Below are positions 18,983-28,820 of a stretch of 64,000 nt of DNA, piece by piece. The DNA comes from Chitinophaga sancti. Lineage in GTDB: Bacteria; Bacteroidota; Bacteroidia; Chitinophagales; Chitinophagaceae. The notes beneath the pieces were generated by a model. The model made no database searches. It had not been told where the DNA came from and was given only the letters and a program-made list of their open reading frames with translations. The stretch is from assembly GCF_034087045.1 (NCBI RefSeq), contig NZ_CP139247.1:2568001-2632000 (forward strand), read 5' to 3'. Both the position numbers and the translations under genes were made by a program. Numbering within the stretch: the stretch's first letter is position 1; every line of letters begins with the position of its first letter.

Positions 18983-20542
18983 TTATGGCAGATCCCACCA
19001 TAATCTTGTTCCCCCATTATCTGCTCCCTTCAATGTTGCTACCGCTCTGTTCACGCCCGCCTGATTCGTAGTATATTCAAATTGTATAAAAGGTATCCTT
19101 CTTATAAACGTTTCCGTCGGTATCTTTCCACTACTATTATTTACCACAATGGGAAATAGCTTCGGATACCCCGTACGCCGAAACTCAGACCACGCCTCCT
19201 GTCCATCTGGAAACATGGCGATCCATTTCTGTGTAATGATCCTTTCCAGCTTACAGGCCATCGTTGCATTGGGGTCCCACTGAATGGTAATTTTACTTAA
19301 AGGGGAGTCAATATTATTCAATGCATTTTGAGGATCGACATAAGCCTTAGGTACGTAAGTACTATTGTGAATATAATTATTATAAGCTGCTGTAATTCCA
19401 TATTGCTGGAAAGACATATACACGCCCAGTTCATAATTGTCCTGTACACCACCAGCACCTTTCCATCCATACAAGGCGGCTTCTGCTTTTAAAAAATAAG
19501 CTTCTGCTGCTGTTAATAACTGAATATGCGATGGCAGCAATGCCAGCTTTGAAAAGCCTATATACACGTCTTTACCGGGAATGGCAATCCCGTTCCTGAT
19601 GCCATGATAAACAGAATCTTTTGCTTCGGTAGAATTGAAATAGAACGGCAACCGGGGATCATGATACCCTGTCAATATAGATTCCATTGGCGCGCCCATC
19701 CTGATATCATTCCAGGAATTACAAATCACATTCACCGGGTGCGTAGCCGGACTGATATCAATATTGAAATTATCTGCCACTGTACTGATCAATCCATAAG
19801 GATGAGAGAGGGCTGCTTCACCTTCTTGCTGTGCCTTGACAGGATCTACTTTGGAAATACGGATCGCCAGCCGCAAGCGCAATGTATTTGCGAGTTTCAC
19901 CCACTTCTTATAATCCCCTTTATATGACAGATCGAAGTCGGCAAACCGCCTTGTACCTGTACTATCTGCAAAATTGGAGAGCGTTGTAATGGCAGAATCT
20001 AAATCGTGAAAGAAGGCGGTATAAGCATCCTGCTGAGAATCGTAATCAATACTATGATCGTCATTGATCATAGCATAATGTGTATAGATCACCGGTCCAT
20101 AGATATCACTGATGCGGTGCATGGCTATCACTTTCAATAGCTGTGCCCATGCATAGAAGTCTATATACTTCCCCCGTGCATTGTCCATCACAAATTTGCA
20201 GTTAGGCATTACACTGCCATAAGCAGTGAGCCATGCATCGTCATTCCAGCTATCCAGCAGGTCATATGTCATATTATTCCTGTTGTCCTGAAAGGGATTA
20301 GGTGTCATCATGTATCCTGAGAAAACATCACCCATCAGGTTCTGCTGTAATTGTGCCACACTTACATCACTGCTGGATAATATATTCAGCATGGATTGGG
20401 TAAGCGGATCGCCCAGCAGCTTAAAATCTCCTTTCAGCTCATCGTCATACAGGTCATAAGGGTTCGTATTGATCTCTTCAAATTTGCTTGTGCAGGCAGT
20501 AAGCAGCAAAACCACCATACACACCAGAATCATGTTACGCAT
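18983..20542 (-). CDS. SusD/RagB-like outer membrane lipoprotein 3
   Basis: 519 residues. Short signal peptide with lipobox (LLLTACTSK, Cys17) followed by FEEINTNPYDL, as in SusD-like_2 proteins. The C-terminus has AWSEFRRTGYPKLFPI. It is the last gene of the sigma, FecR, SusC 3, SusD 3 series and begins 9 nt after the SusC 3 stop. It should capture the ligand whose arrival SusC 3 signals through its STN domain. Confidence 0.9.
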   Translation of the reverse strand: MRNMILVCMVVLLLTACTSKFEEINTNPYDLYDDELKGDFKLLGDPLTQSMLNILSSSDVSVAQLQQNLMGDVFSGYMMTPNPFQDNRNNMTYDLLDSWNDDAWLTAYGSVMPNCKFVMDNARGKYIDFYAWAQLLKVIAMHRISDIYGPVIYTHYAMINDDHSIDYDSQQDAYTAFFHDLDSAITTLSNFADSTGTRRFADFDLSYKGDYKKWVKLANTLRLRLAIRISKVDPVKAQQEGEAALSHPYGLISTVADNFNIDISPATHPVNVICNSWNDIRMGAPMESILTGYHDPRLPFYFNSTEAKDSVYHGIRNGIAIPGKDVYIGFSKLALLPSHIQLLTAAEAYFLKAEAALYGWKGAGGVQDNYELGVYMSFQQYGITAAYNNYIHNSTYVPKAYVDPQNALNNIDSPLSKITIQWDPNATMACKLERIITQKWIAMFPDGQEAWSEFRRTGYPKLFPIVVNNSSGKIPTETFIRRIPFIQFEYTTNQAGVNRAVATLKGADNGGTRLWWDLP

Positions 20543-20551
20543 AGAATCGTT

Positions 20552-23500
20552 TTAAAATGCAGCCTTCACATGTATGCCAATACTTCTTGTAGCCGATACT
20601 CCAAATACATCAATGCCCTGCAATCCATTTCCACTGCTCATTGCCACTTCCGGATCAAAGGGGGCTTTCAGTTTAAAGAAGAACAGGTTCCTTCCCAATA
20701 ATCCTATTTGCAGGCGGTTGACGTATTTGTTTTTGACTGGTACTTCATAAGTCAATGACAGTTCTCGCAATCTTATATTGGTAGCATCATACATATACAT
20801 TTCTCCGATGCCGGCTCTGCCCCCTATGGTGGAGAAGAACTTACGGGCATCGTATGGTACGGTGAGAGGCACTCCATTTTCATACACCGCATTCAGCGCT
20901 ACACCACCGTTATCTCTGGCTTTGGCACTACGCTCACTTACTCCGTAATTGTCCAGCACAGAGCTGGTCACACTCATAACTTCGCCACCTAAGCGGCCGT
21001 CTATGAGACAGCTGAGTGTAAAATGCCTGTATTCGAGGGTATTACTCCAACCGGTGATCAGGCGTGGATTGGGGTTGCCTACTTTTTTGAATACATTTCT
21101 CGTCACGAGGTTGCCCTGTTCATCTATCACATACTGGCCTTTCTCGTTTTTATACAGTTCTTTGTTGGTATAGATATCACCCCAGTTGCCACCTTCTTTA
21201 ATAAAGGAGCCATACATGTTGGTATTGAAGTCAGTGAGAATATAGTAGTTGTCAGGACCAGCACCGGGAATGGTATTGCTGCTTAGCTGTTTCACCCTGT
21301 TACAGTTTACTGTACAATTGATGGTCGTAGACCAGCGAATATTACTATGTTGTACAGGCACTATGGTGAGCGTGGCCTCCACACCTTTGTTCTGGATGTT
21401 TCCAAGGTTCAGGTAGTAGTAGAGATAACCGGAACCGGAAGGTGCACGCACCTCCATGTATTGTTGATAGTTATTGTTCTTATACCAGGTAAAGTCAAAG
21501 CTGATCCTGTCTTTTAGTAATCTGATTTCCGTACCGGCTTCCAGCGAACGGTTATCCTCCGGTTTCAGGTAAATACCAGGATAAGGTGTACGTGTATTGA
21601 AATTCACTCTTGATACACCAGCAGTGGTTTGTAGGATAAACCTTGCAGGCCGGGAGGAATAAGGAGCAATGTCATTCCCTGCTTTTGCATAAGAAAGCCG
21701 CACCTTCGCAAAGCTGATGACAGCAGGTAGTTTTACCAGTTCACTGATAATGGTACTGATACCTGAAGAATAATAAAAGTATCCTTTGTCTTTGATAGGA
21801 GTAAAAGCAAAGGTGCTGCTCCAGTCATTACGACCTGTGAGGTCTAAAAATATACTGTTTTTAAAATGTACCTGTGCACTCCCAAACAGCGCCTGTAGTT
21901 GTTTTCGTTCTACACTTTGCTGTGCATCCAAGGCATTGGGTGCAATGTTTTTTACAGAGAATTGATTGGCTACGATCAATCCTTCTGCCGCTGTGGCATT
22001 TGTGCTGATCAGGCTCCTGTCGTGTGCCCTGATATCGGTGATGCTGGCACCCAGCATGCCTTGTAGTTTCCAGGAGGGGCATACCTGTCTTGCAGCAGTC
22101 AGCATCATATCTGCATAGAACTGTTTGTTACTTTCTTTTTCAAGGGTATACCTGCCATTGGGTGGAGAGAGTACTTGTTGGGTGCCTGCATAGGCTTTCA
22201 TTTCGTATTGGTCGTCGCTCTTATCAAAGTTAGTTCTGCCCTGTAATGTGAGCCAGTCATTGAAGCGGTATCTGGCAGAGAGAGAAGCCAGTCCTCTGTA
22301 GCGGTTATCTTCCCGTTCATCTCTTTTCTGGATCCAGTAGGGGTTCTGTTGATCATCCTGTCCGGTCCAACCCCGGCTATTGTTGATATTCCACCAGTTC
22401 TGCATATACATGTTTTTGCTATTGTCAAAGTACTGGTAGTCTTTGTAACTGTTGAAATCCAGTCCTCGTGGAAATGTGTATAAACCAGTAAGCGGGTTAA
22501 AATATAAACCACTTGAGGGCCTGTTTACAGCATATTGTACCAGGTAAGAGATGTTCGCATCTATATGTAGTTTATTTTCCAAAAGGTTGCTGGTGACGCG
22601 GATATTGAAGTTATGTTTTTGTAGTCTGTTGATGGGCATGATGCCCCTGTTCATGGTATTAGAATACGATATGTAATACTGTGATTTCTCAATTCCTCCA
22701 CTGATAGATAATCCATTCATAGAAGTCAGTCCTGTGCTGAAGAAAGGTTTCACATGGTTTTTGGCATGAATAGGTGCACCCCAGCTATCGGCAGAACCGG
22801 CTTGCTTTTCATCAGTATAAGGAGGCGTAGTTTGTGCATAGCGATATTGCAGGGCGGGCAGGAGCAAAGGTGTTTCTGCCGTAAGGTCAGAAGATACTTC
22901 AATATGTCCTTTGCCTGAATGCCCTTTTTTAGTCGTGATCATGATCACGCCATTTGCTGCCTGGCTACCATACAAAGCTGCCGCAGAAGCACTTTTTAGT
23001 ACACTGATGCTTTCAATATCATCGGGGTTCAGGTTTGAGATCCCATCACCGCCATCACGACCACCATTGCCGGTGATACCTGATGATTCACCCCAGATGT
23101 CAGTAGGTTGAGAAGGGGTGAAGTTCGCCATTGGTACACCATCAATGATATACAAGGGTTGATTCTCGCGGGTAGATTTATTTCCTCTCAATACCACTCT
23201 TGCAGAGCCGCCGATACCAGAAGCACTTCTGTTGATCATCACACCGGCTATTCTGCCTGAGAGGTTATTGATCACATTGGCATCTTTTACGGTGGAGATA
23301 TCATCGCTGTTGAGTAAACCGGTAGAGTAGGGGAGTTCTTTATTATTTTTTGGAATACCCAGTGCGGTCACGATGAGTTCATTCAGCCCTTTTATATTTT
23401 CAGTAAGTGTGATATCGAGTTTAGTAGTCGCTACCGGCACCATTATTTCTCTGTTGATATAACCTACAGAGCGGAAGATGAGCACATCGCTCAAACCGGT

Positions 23501-23971
23501 ATTAATTGCATAATACCCTGCATCATCTGTCTTCACACCTCTTGTGGTGTTTCTGATCATGACTGTCACACCGGGTAGTGGTGAACCATGCATAGACACC
23601 ACTCTGCCACTGATTTCCTTTTGCAATGCTATGGGGTTATGCAGCTGTATATTTTCTGGTACAGTGCTCACAACCACATTCTCGCCTCTGAGTGTAAATT
23701 GATAACCAGTCAAGGCAGACAGCTGGTCCAGTGCCTGTGCCAGGGTAAGATTGTTACAATTGAAAGAAACGGGTTTATCCACATCAATGGTGGCTTTATC
23801 ATAGTGGAAACTAATCTGTTGCCTGGCGGCAATGGCACCCATAATTTCCGTGAGGGGTTTGTTATGAAGTGAAATGCTGATCTGGGCAACAGCTTTCCTG
23901 CCTGGTAATAGTGATATTAACAGGAATATTACGACAATACATACTTTCATTAAGTATGATCTTCCCTTCAT
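20552..23971 (-). CDS. SusC-type TonB-linked receptor with N-terminal STN signalling domain (3)
   Basis: About 1139 residues. Start chosen at 23971 (MKGRSYLMKVC), giving a signal peptide cut near AVA; ATG 24007 would add 12 residues. After the signal peptide lies an STN domain (residues about 31-105: ISLHNKPLTEIMGAIAA, then FHYDKATIDV and LAQALDQLSALTGYQF), then a carboxypeptidase-like domain, NELIVTALG, the plug (GGSARVVLRGNKS, QPLYIIDGVPM, NPDDIESISVLK) and a barrel. The STN domain touches FecR in the periplasm in FecA-type systems, and a FecR gene lies 222 bases upstream, so this receptor is both transporter and sensor. SusD 3 follows at 9 nt. Confidence 0.92.
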   Translation of the reverse strand: MKGRSYLMKVCIVVIFLLISLLPGRKAVAQISISLHNKPLTEIMGAIAARQQISFHYDKATIDVDKPVSFNCNNLTLAQALDQLSALTGYQFTLRGENVVVSTVPENIQLHNPIALQKEISGRVVSMHGSPLPGVTVMIRNTTRGVKTDDAGYYAINTGLSDVLIFRSVGYINREIMVPVATTKLDITLTENIKGLNELIVTALGIPKNNKELPYSTGLLNSDDISTVKDANVINNLSGRIAGVMINRSASGIGGSARVVLRGNKSTRENQPLYIIDGVPMANFTPSQPTDIWGESSGITGNGGRDGGDGISNLNPDDIESISVLKSASAAALYGSQAANGVIMITTKKGHSGKGHIEVSSDLTAETPLLLPALQYRYAQTTPPYTDEKQAGSADSWGAPIHAKNHVKPFFSTGLTSMNGLSISGGIEKSQYYISYSNTMNRGIMPINRLQKHNFNIRVTSNLLENKLHIDANISYLVQYAVNRPSSGLYFNPLTGLYTFPRGLDFNSYKDYQYFDNSKNMYMQNWWNINNSRGWTGQDDQQNPYWIQKRDEREDNRYRGLASLSARYRFNDWLTLQGRTNFDKSDDQYEMKAYAGTQQVLSPPNGRYTLEKESNKQFYADMMLTAARQVCPSWKLQGMLGASITDIRAHDRSLISTNATAAEGLIVANQFSVKNIAPNALDAQQSVERKQLQALFGSAQVHFKNSIFLDLTGRNDWSSTFAFTPIKDKGYFYYSSGISTIISELVKLPAVISFAKVRLSYAKAGNDIAPYSSRPARFILQTTAGVSRVNFNTRTPYPGIYLKPEDNRSLEAGTEIRLLKDRISFDFTWYKNNNYQQYMEVRAPSGSGYLYYYLNLGNIQNKGVEATLTIVPVQHSNIRWSTTINCTVNCNRVKQLSSNTIPGAGPDNYYILTDFNTNMYGSFIKEGGNWGDIYTNKELYKNEKGQYVIDEQGNLVTRNVFKKVGNPNPRLITGWSNTLEYRHFTLSCLIDGRLGGEVMSVTSSVLDNYGVSERSAKARDNGGVALNAVYENGVPLTVPYDARKFFSTIGGRAGIGEMYMYDATNIRLRELSLTYEVPVKNKYVNRLQIGLLGRNLFFFKLKAPFDPEVAMSSGNGLQGIDVFGVSATRSIGIHVKAAF

Positions 23972-24193
23972 TTCAGCCCCGGTGATTTTAACATAGTAAA
24001 GCAGCAATAAACATTTATGGGGCTACCCAAATACTACATGCAGGAATGCTCTGGGGAGCGAATAATAAAATAGCTGGGGTCCTCCGTTTTACGGGAGGAA
24101 CCTTTGTAATAGTACCAAAACGTGTTAGATGTTAAAGGGCCGTTACATGTGTATACGGCCACCTGATTGTAGTGCCGGGGCTAACCCCATAAA

Positions 24194-25180
24194 TTATTTC
24201 TTATTTTTTAAAGTTACAGTGTCACGCGCTATTGACCAGGACAGAGATTCAGTCAGACAGATTGTTTCCAGCACATTTTGCAGGGTTTCCTGCCGGAAGC
24301 TACCGGTATAGGTCCATGCTTTTTTGTCGCTTTGGTTGATGACGGTTACGGCAAAGGTGTTTTCAATGGCATTGCGCACTTGTTCATACGAGGCATCTTT
24401 GAAAACCAGGGTACCTTGTTGCCATCCGGTGGCTTCCGGGGTGCTAAAGGTAGTTCTGGTCACTTTCAGGCTTTGCAGGTCATAACTCAACTGTTCACTG
24501 GATTCGAGTACTACAGGCTTAGTGCCGGTAGCGGATACTTTTACTTTGCCACTTAGCAGGGCCACGGTGATTTTCTGTTCGTTGCGGTAAGCGCGTATAT
24601 TGAAAGAGGTGCCCAGCGCTGTTGTACTGAGTCCTCCGCTGTGTACGGTGAAATGGTGTGTGGGGTCGGGGGCTACGTCAAAGAAGGCTTCTCCGTCTTC
24701 CAGGTAGAGGTCGCGCCCTTCGCTGAAGTGTATAGGATACCTGAGGCGGCTACCGGCATTGAGCACGACGGTGCTGCCATCTTCCAGTTTAAGGTGTTCG
24801 GTTTTACCTTTTACGGTAGTGACGATATAGAATCCGTTGATAATTTCTTTATGGTTGTCAACTTTGGCCATAGCGGCTTTGTCCGCAGGTATTGCGGAGC
24901 GGGTATAGTGCTGGAAAAACCAGCTGGCTGCAGCTACCAGCATAGTGATAGCGGCTGCGGCATAGTACCACGGGCGCAATGAACGCCGGCGGGCCACGTT
25001 GACATTTTGTTGCAGTGCAGTGTGTACATCTGCGAGATCCTGCTGGATGACAGTGTCTGGAATGTGCGAAACAGGCTGTTGTATCCCTTCAAACCACTCT
25101 TCTATCAACTGTTTTTCCCCGGCTGTGGCCTGTCCTTCGTTATAACGTTCCAATATGTGCTTTATCTGATCAAGGTTCAC
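24194..25180 (-). CDS. FecR-family transmembrane anti-sigma factor
   Basis: 328 residues, GTG start. The N-terminal 65 residues (RYNEGQATAGEKQLIEEWF) form the cytoplasmic sigma-binding part. A single helix spans about residues 71-90. The periplasmic part contains the FecR domain (GKTEHLKLEDGSTVVLNAG, GEAFFDVAPD, VLGTSFN-like ALGTSFNIRAY) and a C-terminal STN-like tail with FKDASYEQV. It should hold the sigma factor encoded 97 nt upstream inactive until the STN domain of SusC 3 reports ligand. Confidence 0.92.
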   Translation of the reverse strand: MNLDQIKHILERYNEGQATAGEKQLIEEWFEGIQQPVSHIPDTVIQQDLADVHTALQQNVNVARRRSLRPWYYAAAAITMLVAAASWFFQHYTRSAIPADKAAMAKVDNHKEIINGFYIVTTVKGKTEHLKLEDGSTVVLNAGSRLRYPIHFSEGRDLYLEDGEAFFDVAPDPTHHFTVHSGGLSTTALGTSFNIRAYRNEQKITVALLSGKVKVSATGTKPVVLESSEQLSYDLQSLKVTRTTFSTPEATGWQQGTLVFKDASYEQVRNAIENTFAVTVINQSDKKAWTYTGSFRQETLQNVLETICLTESLSWSIARDTVTLKNKK

Positions 25181-25277
25181 AGCGTTGTAATTTAAAATAA
25201 TGTCCTAATGTATCAATGTTTGTCCCTAACGTTAGTGATGCTCTTAATGGTGTCGTTTCAAGTTGCAACAAGTACCA

Positions 25278-25865
25278 TCAATTGTAAAAAAAAGAGGCGG
25301 TCAGCAGCAGCAAAACGATGTCTGTCTGGGCATGGTTGGTACGCAGGATTTTTAATGCCTTGGTAATCTGGTTTTTAACCGTTTGCTGAGACAGTCCCAG
25401 GCGTAGGGCTATCTGTTCCACCGTTTGGTGTTCTACCCTGCTCAGGATGAAGATCTCCTTCATTCTTTCAGGGAGGTGGTTGATGGTTTCAAACACATCT
25501 TCTGTGCGTGTTTTGCTATCCAGTAGTTCTGTAATACTACCGGGTTGTACATCAAAGTGTTCGATGAGTTGTTGCAGGTATTTGCGGTAAGTATTGTTCT
25601 TGCGGTAAATGTCTATGATCTTATGTCGGGCAGACTGGTAGAGGTATGATTTCAACGATTCGTTGACGCTCAGTGTCTGTCTTCTTTCCCAGAGGGAGGT
25701 AAAGAGTTCCTGTAATACATCCTTGCCTGCTTCGGCAGGTTCAATCTTGCTCAGGATGTAGAGGTATAAGGGCTGGCTATAACGTGCGTAGATAGCGTTG
25801 AAGGCCATTATGTTATCTTCCTGAAGCAATGAAAGTAATTGGGTGTCTGAGTAATTACTATACAT
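25278..25865 (-). CDS. ECF sigma factor (FecI/RpoE-like) paired with FecR
   Basis: 195 residues. Region 2 includes NAIYARYSQPLYLYIL and KDVLQELFTSLWERR; region 4 includes LPERMKEIFILSRVEHQTVEQIALRLGLSQQTVKNQITKA, with a recognisable helix-turn-helix. The order sigma, FecR, SusC with STN, SusD is the standard ligand-induced surface-signalling arrangement of Bacteroidota. It likely directs transcription of the SusC 3/SusD 3 genes and possibly of itself. Confidence 0.93.
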   Translation of the reverse strand: MYSNYSDTQLLSLLQEDNIMAFNAIYARYSQPLYLYILSKIEPAEAGKDVLQELFTSLWERRQTLSVNESLKSYLYQSARHKIIDIYRKNNTYRKYLQQLIEHFDVQPGSITELLDSKTRTEDVFETINHLPERMKEIFILSRVEHQTVEQIALRLGLSQQTVKNQITKALKILRTNHAQTDIVLLLLTASFFYN

Positions 25866-25991
25866 GGATTACAGTCGTGACATAGATTTGGTTAAGGTTC
25901 TCAACAAGCGTATATATGAGGGGAAATTACCACATTTATTGATAATACCAAAAAGCAAAAGGAAGCATTTTCCATTCAATGCCAATTCCCC

Positions 25992-26032
25992 AAAAACAAA
26001 CGCTTCTGCCGTAGGCAGAAGCGTTTGTTTTT
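25992..26032 (-). terminator. terminator of the AraC-family gene
   Basis: Perfect 19-bp inverted repeat (core AAACGCTTCTGCC / GGCAGAAGCGTTT, loop gta) lying 53 bases after the AraC stop. The outer A/T arms supply the U tract on the minus strand. Confidence 0.8.
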
Positions 26033-26084
26033 GAAGCGGGGCCTGCGGCCTGCTTCAAAAATATCTGAAGCATTAAGCGTTTAT

Positions 26085-26960
26085 TTAAGCTTCCTTCAAT
26101 CGTAATTCATTCTTATACTCTTTAGGCGTTTTCCCCACTATTTCCTTGAAAAACCTGTTAAAATTCGACAAGTTCTTAAACCCACACGAATAAGCAATCT
26201 CCGCGATCGACCAATCCTCTTCTGTCAATCTCTTACACGCATGCCCAATTCTCACCTCATTCAAAAACTGTACAAACGACTTCTTTGTTCTGTTCTTAAA
26301 GAACCGGCAAAAAGACTGCGGAGACAAATTCGTAATACTCGCCACATCCTGCAAAGAGATCTCCTTGCTGAAGTTACTCATCACATATTTGAATACTTCA
26401 TCAATTTTATGGTTATCCTTCGCATTGAAAGCATGTGAATAACCTGTACTAGCCAGGTATTGTACATCCTTTGTTTCTGTCAATACTTTCAGGATACTCA
26501 GCAATGAAATGATCCTTTCCAGTCCTTCTTTCTTTGGCAGCTGCAGGATCTGATCTTTCAACAGATCATAGGTAGTGCCTATAATCTTCATTCCACGTTG
26601 TGCACGGTGAAATAAATCAGTCAATGCCTTTGTTTCCGGCAATCCATAGAACTTATCCCCGAAAATGTCTTTCGGGAAATAAATAACCACAGACCTGGCT
26701 TTCAGCGCTTCATTGTTCTTGTAGTAGCTTTCATCATTGTACCATACATGTGGAATATGTGGTCCCAGAAACACCATATCTCCTACATCAAAACTCTCAA
26801 TGCTGTCGCCTACAATTCTTTTACCGTTGCTCTCTGTAACGTATACCAGCTCACATTCCGGGTGAAAATGGAATGGAGTATTGAAATAAGGATCACTTCT
26901 CTCAATGATGGTGATCTGATTGTCGGCAAACGCCCCCACTTTAATCAGAATGGGTTTCAT
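26085..26960 (-). CDS. AraC-family transcriptional regulator with cupin sensor domain
   Basis: 291 residues. The N-terminal half is a cupin (FHFHPECELVYVTES and GDMVFLGPHIPHVWY, His-rich as in AraC-type sensor domains). The C-terminal about 100 residues contain two helix-turn-helix motifs: ISLQDVASITNLSPQSFCRFF and WSIAEIAYSCGFKNLSNFNR, ending GKTPKEYKNEL. Such proteins usually sense a sugar or small metabolite. It diverges from the LacI-family gene over a 382-bp shared control region. Confidence 0.9.
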   Translation of the reverse strand: MKPILIKVGAFADNQITIIERSDPYFNTPFHFHPECELVYVTESNGKRIVGDSIESFDVGDMVFLGPHIPHVWYNDESYYKNNEALKARSVVIYFPKDIFGDKFYGLPETKALTDLFHRAQRGMKIIGTTYDLLKDQILQLPKKEGLERIISLLSILKVLTETKDVQYLASTGYSHAFNAKDNHKIDEVFKYVMSNFSKEISLQDVASITNLSPQSFCRFFKNRTKKSFVQFLNEVRIGHACKRLTEEDWSIAEIAYSCGFKNLSNFNRFFKEIVGKTPKEYKNELRLKEA

Positions 26961-27342
26961 GTAGTATAAGTTTAAGCTGTTTTTATTCTAGCTCCGTTGT
27001 GATGATGATTCGTCTTCTAGCCCCAGACGGGACATTATCCTCCCGAAACAATTCAATTTATAATAGCAATATTCCTTGACTGTGTCCCAAATGGATAGGC
27101 AGTCTTTTATGCATTCCCCCTGACAGAACTTTTCCTGTGAAAGTGCCAAATTATCAAATTTTGGTTAAAAAAACATCATTTTTTAGTAAATAACATTTAT
27201 TTCCTGTTGAAACGCCTATCCGGGCGGGTTAACGGGGGGATGATAAGTATTATTCGCTCCCGGACAGCCTCTACTGGAATTAATTTGGTCGTTTGCTACT
27301 AAGATTATAATTTTCTAACGAATCAAACCAAATCTGAATCAC
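26961..27342. other. divergent control region between AraC- and LacI-family genes
   Basis: 382 bases without a gene. The right end holds a likely promoter for the LacI-family gene (27284-27315) and a separated inverted repeat ATTTGGT (27283-27289) / ACCAAAT (27327-27333) that brackets its expected transcription start. The left and middle parts are featureless to me. Confidence 0.5.
27284..27315 (+). promoter_or_regulatory. probable promoter of LacI-family gene
   Basis: TTTG at 27284-27287, 20 bases, then TAATTTTC at 27308-27315 (one mismatch to TAnnTTTG). The predicted start near 27322 lies about 20 bases before the GTG start at 27343. Confidence 0.45.
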
Positions 27343-28374
27343 GTGAAAGGAATATCGATTAAAGATATCGCCCAGCAGGCCGGCGTTTCTCCAACCACCG
27401 TTTCTTTCGTTCTGAATGGTAAAGGAAAAGAAAAAAGAATAAGCGAACAGGTAAGCAAACGTATTTTGAAGATTGCCGGCAAGCTAAAGTATAAACCTAA
27501 CCAACTGGCACGTGGTTTACGCACTGGTAAAACCAAAACAATCGGGTTAATCGTAGAAGACATCGCCAATAATTTCTTTGCCAACGTAGCGAAAGTAGTG
27601 GAAGACGAAGCCGACAAGTACGGCTACAAAGTACTCTTCGGCAGTACCGAAGACAATGAAGAAAAGGCCCGTGGCCTGTTGGAGGTGCTTCGTTACCGCC
27701 AGGTAGACGGTTATATCATTACGCCCACCCTCAACCTGGACAAGGACATTGCCTCCCTGGCAAAGCCTGTCGTACTGATGGACCGTTATTTTCCGAACGT
27801 CAAAGACTTGTCCTATGTGGTAGTAGACAACTTCCAGGGGGCTGTCACTGCGGTCGATCATCTGGTGGCAAAGGGCTATAAGCATATTGGGATCATTACC
27901 ACCACCTCCCACCAGATACAGATGCAACAGCGTTTAGAAGGCTTTACAGCCGCCTTGAAGAATCATGGTCTGCCATCGGGTAAGAATGTGATCAAACGCC
28001 TGCCTTTTGACCTGGATAGGCCCGGATATACACAGGAGATCACCAAATACCTGCAGAACAACCGGGAACTGGATGCCGTGTTCTTTGCCACCAACTATCT
28101 CGGTATTTGTGGTATAGAAAGCATTCGCTCCATCGGATTGCAGATAGGTAGTGGGCTGGGTATGGTAAGTTTCGATGACCACGACATTTTCCGTCTGCTA
28201 AGCCCGGCAGTAACCTGCGTAGCCCAGCCGGTAGAAGAGATAGGGAGAATGCTGATCAGGATCCTGATGGCGGAACTGGATGAAACAGCAGAAGGGCCGC
28301 AACAGGTAGTACTGCCACTGGAACTGAGAGAACGTGAATCGTCCATGCCTGATAAGCTGTTAACAAAGGCATGA
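27343..28374 (+). CDS. LacI-family transcriptional regulator
   Basis: 343 residues, GTG start. The N-terminal helix-turn-helix is ISIKDIAQQAGVSPTTVSFV with the hinge KYKPNQLARGLRTGKT, both standard for LacI/GalR proteins. The remainder is a periplasmic-binding-protein-like sensor (TIGLIVEDIANNFFANVAK, DGYIITPT, HIGIITT, GMVSFDDHDIFRLL). It binds an effector, probably a sugar, and regulates nearby or distant genes; the divergent AraC-family gene and the fourth SusCD pair downstream are candidates. It ends just before a terminator at 28409. Confidence 0.92.
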   Translation: MKGISIKDIAQQAGVSPTTVSFVLNGKGKEKRISEQVSKRILKIAGKLKYKPNQLARGLRTGKTKTIGLIVEDIANNFFANVAKVVEDEADKYGYKVLFGSTEDNEEKARGLLEVLRYRQVDGYIITPTLNLDKDIASLAKPVVLMDRYFPNVKDLSYVVVDNFQGAVTAVDHLVAKGYKHIGIITTTSHQIQMQQRLEGFTAALKNHGLPSGKNVIKRLPFDLDRPGYTQEITKYLQNNRELDAVFFATNYLGICGIESIRSIGLQIGSGLGMVSFDDHDIFRLLSPAVTCVAQPVEEIGRMLIRILMAELDETAEGPQQVVLPLELRERESSMPDKLLTKA

Positions 28375-28408
28375 TGTAATCGTTTAACAAATCTTTTTAC
28401 ATTTTATA

Positions 28409-28441
28409 ATCGCTTTTGCCGCAAGCAGAAGCGATTTTTTT
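28409..28441 (+). terminator. terminator of LacI-family gene
   Basis: ATCGCTTTTGC / GCAGAAGCGAT with a 5-nt loop and one mismatch, followed by a T run, 34 bases after the stop. Confidence 0.8.
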
Positions 28442-28790
28442 AGCCCTAAATATTACCGTCCATACAAATATAATTTGCTCATAATGAAAACTTTCTATAA
28501 GTTGCAAAAAATGACCTATGCCGGGAAACTGTGAAAATGCCTAATACCCATAATCTGCTTTTTTATATCAGGAAATCATTATACCATGAAAAGAACGAAT
28601 TACCTTCTATCGTGCTACGGATAAATTTTTCCTTATTAAATTTTCGTAAAGTCTTGGGGCATGAATGGAATTTATATTACGATTTCTTCAATTTGAGTGT
28701 ATTTCTCCGATGGTATTTTCTCGTGAAGGTGTGCTAATTTACCGAAGTTAACAGATAATGAAAGATTCGATAAAAAAATGTTAAATCTTT

Positions 28791-28820
28791 TTTGTTTCTA
28801 TAAATTATTTGGGTAGTTTG
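28791..28820 (+). promoter_or_regulatory. possible promoter of the SusC 4/SusD 4 operon
   Basis: TTTG at 28791-28794, 19 bases, then TAGTTTG at 28814-28820, one base shorter than TAnnTTTG. It would leave an untranslated leader of about 340 nt. Confidence 0.4.

Noticed and set aside
20552..24007. Possible fusion of a separate STN protein with SusC 3
   Set aside because: STN domains at the N-terminus of SusC proteins are normal in surface-signalling loci; the join is continuous and in frame.
28531..28737. A 68-codon plus-strand frame in the AT-rich region before SusC 4
   Set aside because: No promoter, no ribosome site and no recognisable motif; composition follows the AT-rich DNA.
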